A stretch of DNA of 64,000 nucleotides, from NCBI RefSeq assembly GCF_950023065.1, contig NC_088679.1, forward strand, positions 37,324,001 through 37,388,000. Direction: 5' to 3'. The notes under the pieces were generated by a model. The model was not told where the DNA came from, ran no database searches, and was given only the letters and a program-made list of their open reading frames with translations. Source of the stretch: Planococcus citri (taxonomy: Eukaryota; Arthropoda; Insecta; Hemiptera; Pseudococcidae). Shown piece by piece: positions 58,295 to 64,000 of this stretch (within the stretch, counting starts at the first letter, position 1; each line of letters begins with the position of its first letter). The translations under genes and the position numbers were made by a program.

Positions 58295-58800
58295 GCGGAC
58301 TGGATATAGTTGAGGCCGTTGAGGGGCCCTTGGTGCACATTTTGGCCCTCAAAATTTTATCGCCTCCCCTTCAAGAACCTTTCTCGTCCTGTTTTTTCTC
58401 AGGTTCGGATAACTTGAATGCAAGTTGTGAAATTGATTTATGTTGTTTTTAAAAAATATAATTTCGTAGAAATTGACAGGAGCAAAGCTGGAACTGTTTT
58501 TTTTTGGGGGGGAAGCTAAAAGTTTGTCATTAGAAAAAAATACCAGTCCAACTGATATAATTCACATTACGGCGTAAGTATAAAAATTGTTATTTTCCCT
58601 TTTGAAATTTAAGGGATTTTCAAAATCTTTTTTTTTTTTTTTTGGTTTAGCAAAGATATAGAAATTGACTCAAGCAAATCAAGGACAAACATTTTAAAAA
58701 ATTCGTATTTCGATGAGAGGTATAAAAAACAATGTTAAAAATGGCCCTGGGAGCCCCTTTGGTGTCTCGAGGCTCTTGGCGATCGTCAAGCAACATCAAA
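58295..58800 (+). mobile_element. Second copy of the CAGTGGCGGACTG-type dispersed repeat
   Basis: It begins near GGCGCGGACTGG and continues through a GGGCCC-rich segment. At its distal side it shares the region with AAATTGACTCAAGCAAATCA and TTCGTATTTCGATGAGAGGT with the reverse complement of 15660-15735. It is in the opposite orientation to the 15.6-16.1 kb copy. Neither copy has an intact coding region. Confidence 0.5.
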
Positions 58801-61650
58801 GTCAGTAGTCAGTAGGTACCCCCTGAATTCTTCCGAATCATGTTATCTTTCGATAATTCTTGTATCGCGAAATCCAAAGTACCTAATTCTCATGATACAT
58901 AGGTATTTTGTCATTAATATATTTTAGGTACCACCGAACTCAATTATTTTTCATTAGTCATTTTCGCAGAATTTTTTTTTTGTTTTTGAAATGAAATTGG
59001 ACAGTAAGTACCTACTCAGGTACCTACCTACCTACTTACCTATGGAAATCTTTTTCAACTTTTTTTTTTCATGAATTTTTCTGCAAATTTCTATAGGTAT
59101 TATGTTGTATACAATTTGTATGATTCTTGAGAAAATTTTCATCATTTTTATGGCGTCTTTCAATTTTAATTTGAAAACATTCCATGCCATTTTCGTGAGC
59201 TTTGAAATTTTTCCATTATAGCTACTTTGAATGAAAGGTCATATTTCCTTACTATCTGATTTTAAAATTAAGTATCCATGTTACGTTACTTTCAACTGCG
59301 TTGGTGAAATCTGTAACTCCTTTCTGATTTTGAGTAGATATAGCTCATCCTCCACATACCTTGAATTGATGTCCTTTTTTGAGCTGATTGCGTCAAATTT
59401 CTATTAGTTTGGATGATTTAAAATATACCTAGTAGGTACCCTGATTTTCTTATAGGTAATTCTTTAAAAATTTCGCATACTTTTTTCGAAATAATTAGTC
59501 TTCCTTGTGGACAAATTAATCAGCCGATGGCACGAACATGTTAGTTGTACTCGCTGTACGAATATTTATCACATGGACATAACGACAATAAGTCGACTCA
59601 ACATTATAATATACGAGCGAATACTCATTTACCAAGGAACCTTTCAACATTACGACATTTATTTTTAGAAAATGTCAAAGGGTATGTCACAGTTCAAAAG
59701 ACCGTTGTTGCGGTTCGTCTTCTTACCGTACCTTATCATGTCATGTATTAAGAAAAGAGTGAGTGTAAGTATATACGCTAGTTAAGGAAAAAAACCCATA
59801 CATAGGCGAGTATAGAGTACTCACCGAAATGAATAAATGTGTCCAATGTTCACACATTTTCTTTGTGAACTCTATATCCGACACATGATAAGACCATTTG
59901 TCAAAATCTTCTTTTATTGCTACCGTCAGAAGATCACTTCCTGTATATACTCGGTCGTATTACGTCCATTACTTAATTTATGTTTTATTTATTTGTGATA
60001 TGTGCATCTTCGAGGACGGGACGGAGACGAAGAGAAAATGCAGTCATGTAAATTAACCGCGACCAGAAAATGAATTATTTACATGACTCGGTCTCGTTTA
60101 CGCATCGGCATCGCGGCATGGTCTCTGTGTACTCTCATCAGAGAAAATTAGATAAAGTTCTCAAAAAGAGGCGTCAACTCGTATTTGTACATTTTTACCC
60201 AAATTATTAAGGAAGCTGAGAGAAATTCATCAAAGTTACGAGCGAGGTTCTCGGAAACGTGGCTATTAGACAAAATGTGCTAAATGAGCGAGAGATTTGT
60301 GTTCTTTTTTATTCGGCTTCTTTTTAGTCCGTTGTTTGATATCATCGAATGGTTTAACTTCCGAATTAGTAAGCTGCAAGGTGGCAAAGGTGTTATTTTT
60401 GCCGGAGATTCTACTCGTACACAAAGATTGTTTACCCGTTTTGTCGAATATTTTTAGTCGAATTCGAAGAATTGTTCGAGGATGTAGGCATCAAAAAAAG
60501 TTTTCGTAACCGTTTGTCGAATATTTTTGTTCAAATTCAAAGAATTGCTCGAAGATGTAAGGTAATAGACACGAAAGAAATATTTTTCATGCAATACATA
60601 AGGATATCGGTAACTATTCACATTCAATGTGAAGGCGAGGGGGTGGATTTGGAGTAATTAACTGTACCTATACCTGGAGGGAAAAGATAATATGCTCGGA
60701 CGTAGAATTTTTTTGATTTATTGTTCCATTTCCAATAAAAGTAAAGTTGTAAATAAGCAGAAAAAAGAGCAAGGTTAGGCTTCTCATTAAAATTAAATTT
60801 TGCACAAGCGTTGTTAATATATTTCGGGCATTTTTTGTCGGCTTGATAAATTATTTATCAGCTGAAACTTACCCGATTCGAAAGTTTCTTTGCAATTTGT
60901 TATTTACAATCTACAACGTACTCGTCATTTTTGTTATTTGACTGCTCCTTAGATTTTTTCTTCTTTTACAATCATTAATCATAAACATTGTCTACCGCTA
61001 TAGCAAATGACTTCTTTTCACCCTTATGTATTTTTTCCCCATAACTAGCAAGTATTAACAATTGCACAAGTCATGGCGAACGTTTGAAAAAGTCTCCGGA
61101 TCGGGCTTCTTCGTTGAATGAGAAGCCTCAATTTATTACAGATTTTTGCAGTTCTCTTTGATTTGTGCTTCAAACATCAACATATCCAACTCTTGAAGTC
61201 TATATGTATAGTCACTTTTTGCATTGTTTGTAAAATCCTCTGTTGACCAACTTTTTAGGATTTCCCATTTTAGAAAATGGAAAATAATTACTGAAATTTT
61301 CTAAATAAAATGTACACTCTTGCTTCCTCGGGTAGAAGCATGTTCTTCCCATTTTTTTCAAAAATAATTTTCCATGAATTAATTCGCAGTTTTTGGAAAC
61401 AAATACGAAAAGTGGTCAGTATTAGTTTGAAAAACGAAAAGTTGTAATGGTGATTCGTGAAGTTATTTTTCTCACCCCGCTCCCCTCCCCTCCAATAAAA
61501 GCCTTAAAATATACGATTACGTTGAAAAAGCGTAAAATTGACGTGTAAAATTTTGAACCCCCTTTCCCCCCTCCATTCCTCTTTCCAATCTCAAAAAATT
61601 GTGAAGTGTTTGAAAAATATCTTACATGAAGTTCTGCTTTTTTATTCTAA
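58801..61650. other. Gene-poor DNA with TACC microsatellite words
   Basis: No convincing exon. A short ACCTACC-type microsatellite lies near 59008-59042, and homopolymer T runs are frequent. Short frames at 59545-59751, 60297-60509 and 60472-60657 have no recognisable features. Confidence 0.45.
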
Positions 61651-62724
61651 CAAGGGAACCTCTTGAGGTGTCCGCCTCAGACTTGAATGGGACCGCGATT
61701 TTTGGAAAGAGCATGGTCTAAAACCCCCAAAACCAAATTTTCAGCTGGCCAATTTCATATCTCGATTTTGGCGAACATTTGAAAATTCAAAATTGACTGC
61801 TTTTGGTGATTTCTAAAAAGTACGGATACTTGATTAGTAAAAATGATCAAAATAAGTCCTAAAACTGATATTAATTCCCCAAATCCAAATTTCGCTATTT
61901 CCAGCCATTCTGAAGCCTCCAGCTCGATTTCTCCAGAATTTTTAATTTGCTCCAGAAGACGTGAATATGAAGTTGGACAGCTGAAAATCGAGTTGTGTGT
62001 TATACTCGACCTGTTTAACGAATTTATCCACATTTGAGCCGATTCTGGAAGGGACACCTCAAGAGTGGTTTTTTGACCAGCTTTTTTTCAAACCAGAAGT
62101 ATCCAAAAATCAAAAATATCCCGTTTGTGAGAAAATTTTTGGAATTTGCGTGAATCGCAGTATTTCGTCATTAATTAACCCCACGAGAGCGAATTGCCTC
62201 ATTTCCAGCCGTTGTGGAGCCTCCCTTTAATTTTTGGATATTTTTATTAAGAAAACGCTGGTCAAAAACCATTACTTAAGATGTCCCCTCCAGAATCATC
62301 TCAAATGTGGATAAACTCGTTAAACAGGTCGAGCATAACACACAACTCGATTTTTAGCTACCCAACTTCATATTTACGCCTTCTGGAGCAAATGAAAAAT
62401 TCTGGACTTCTGGAGAAATTGAAAAATCGCGCTGGAGGCTCCAGAATGGCTGAAAATGGCGTAAATCGTACTCGTAAGGTTATTTCATGACGAAATACTG
62501 CGATTCGCGCAAATTTCAAATACTTTCACGCAAATGGGAAATTTTTGATTTTTGGATATTTTTATTTTGAAATACAGTCAATTTTGAATTTTTAAACGTT
62601 CGCCAAATATCGAGATATGAAGTTGGGCAGCTAAAAATTTGGTTTTGGGGGTTTTAAACCATGCTTTTTCCAAAAATCGCGGTCCCGTTCAAATCGGAGA
62701 CGGACACTTCAAGAGGTTCCCTTG
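61651..62724. mobile_element. Fold-back element, 1074 bp, long inverted arms
   Basis: The left terminus CAAGGGAACCTCTTGAGGTG (61651) is matched in reverse complement by the right terminus ending CAAGAGGTTCCCTTG (62724). Inverted similarity extends over most of both ~500-bp arms. The direct flank TAA occurs on both sides (61648-61650 and 62725-62727), fitting a short target duplication. No transposase frame is present. The two arms encode nearly the same peptide on opposite strands (61755-62057 minus and 62281-62490 plus), which is a by-product of the palindrome. A much older relative is at about 10.4-11.2 kb. Confidence 0.85.
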
Positions 62725-64000
62725 TAAGCTGGAAATTCTCTCATTTTGAAAGGAAAAACATGGTAACTCGATTTAATTTATTACTCACATCGACTTACCT
62801 ATCAAGTAAGTCGTTTTCAGGTCTATTCAATTCGTTCAAAGGTCAAGATTTTTATTTCTTGCTATGTCAAAAAATTGATGAGTTGTTCTAGTCTAGTCAA
62901 GAAATTTATTAGATATTTATTCTTCAAAATACCTGTGTGATTACGTGTTCGCTTGAAGTGAAATCATTCTCTATCGAAGTAATATTCGCGTTGAATGAAG
63001 CAGGACGTAATAGAGAGCGCCTCAATGGTTATAAAATAATAAAATACGAAGATTTCGTCGACAGTTCTGTTGTTCAATTTTCTTAAATTCAGTTCAAATG
63101 TAGTTGCTTCACATTATTTCAAATTTTACATATTTTTGAAAAAGAAAGACGAAACCTCGAACGCCATTATAGCCTCAAGTCGTTTATTTCACTTTGGAAA
63201 ATGAAAGTATAGCTCATGAGCAAATTTATACCTGTGTAGGTTTCACATTCCGAAATTCATAAAAAATAGAAAGAAAAGCCTGGAACGACACCAATAAACC
63301 CTCGAATTTTGCGACACTTGCGTTACGCACCCTTCGTGGCACAGCCTCCGTCAATTAAAACAATTCGTCTAAAATGTTTACATTGGTGAAAATAAAGCCA
63401 AACTCTCAACGTCGAATATCTTAACAGTAAAAAGCGAGCAGACACGTATATAAAGAACCTCATATACAGAGTACACATATCTATGAGAAAATTGAGATGA
63501 AAAACACGTGCTACAGCGTACAGCTAGAAAGTTGTTCGTCGGATGTTCGATAATACCCCACATGGTATTGTTAATCATTTTGTAAGTCTGAAATGCAAAA
63601 ACTTTTTAGACATATTAGATTGCGTCTCACCGCACCGTTATTAAATGCAGAAGTACTGTCGTGTTTTCGTTGCAAGGAAACAAAATGAGAGGAGGTAGAG
63701 AAAAGAGGAAAAAAATCATAAAACCAGACATACACTTAAAGCCGTCAAAATTTCTATGTACTGTAATAAATTTAAAATTAAATCAAAATACGGATGGTAC
63801 TTGGGTAGATATAAAATTTACGTAGGTACCGTAAACATTTAGGTACCTTTTTGGATAGAAGCAAAGACTGAAAGAGGGAAAAGAAAGGGAAATGCTGTAT
63901 ACGAGTATTAAAACCGATGGATAAACTTATTCATATATTTAAGATGAACATCGTCATAATATGTAGTTGAATTTACAGTCAACAATTCATCGCTAGTCTA
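62725..64000. other. Intergenic or intronic, nothing recognised
   Basis: AT-rich sequence without a supported exon, RNA gene or clear repeat. Confidence 0.45.

Noticed and set aside
61755..62490. Two similar peptides on opposite strands that might look like a gene pair
   Set aside because: They come from the two arms of the inverted-repeat element at 61651-62724.
1..64000. tRNA, rRNA or other structured RNA genes
   Set aside because: I saw no cloverleaf-compatible sequence with A/B boxes or other recognisable RNA gene, though a covariance-model scan would be more sensitive than reading.
1..64000. Bacterial symbiont DNA or horizontally acquired bacterial genes
   Set aside because: All identified genes have introns and animal orthologs. 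No intronless bacterial-type operon is present.

Overview
The window is nuclear DNA of an animal, almost certainly an arthropod and most likely an insect. Ten spliced protein-coding genes can be rebuilt exon by exon with consistent GT-AG (once GC-AG) junctions and unbroken reading frames. The proteins include armadillo/beta-catenin, king tubby, a CBF-beta (Brother/Big brother) protein and a CREB3-type bZIP factor. The DNA is AT-rich, most introns are short, and TAGGTACCTAC-like microsatellite motifs are scattered throughout. That base composition resembles hemipteran genomes of the scale-insect/mealybug type, but this placement is an impression and not a demonstration.

Layout. 1-11.9 kb is repeat territory: a fold-back element (148-1506), then a probable Helentron/HINE-type element (1618-7850) whose middle is a 5.4-kb minisatellite with higher-order structure, then gene-poor DNA and an old copy of a second fold-back family (10.4-11.2 kb). 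11.9-12.1 kb holds the first coding exon of an unidentified small membrane protein. 13.8-16.1 kb holds small transposon relics. From 16.9 to 55.1 kb the window is gene-dense: CREB3-like (-), an SR splicing factor (-), TBCC (+), armadillo (-), RPUSD3 (+), EDEM3 (-), king tubby (-), CBF-beta (-), a divergent poly(C)-binding-type KH protein (+) and TMEM231 (-). 55.1-64 kb is again repeat-rich, with two tandem MITEs, a likely non-coding first exon of a gene that runs off the window, a copy of a dispersed repeat, and a young 1.07-kb fold-back element.

The genes are mostly housekeeping or developmental and do not form one pathway. Two could share secretory-stress biology (the CREB3-like ER-membrane transcription factor and the ERAD mannosidase EDEM3). 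Two are linked to cilia and signalling (king tubby and the transition-zone protein TMEM231). Armadillo and RPUSD3 are head to head with 545 bp between their start codons. TBCC/armadillo and the KH protein/TMEM231 are tail to tail. The most unusual structure is the 1618-7850 element: paired palindromic ends, a CTAG terminus followed by T, and a massively amplified internal array in which five of six frames are open.
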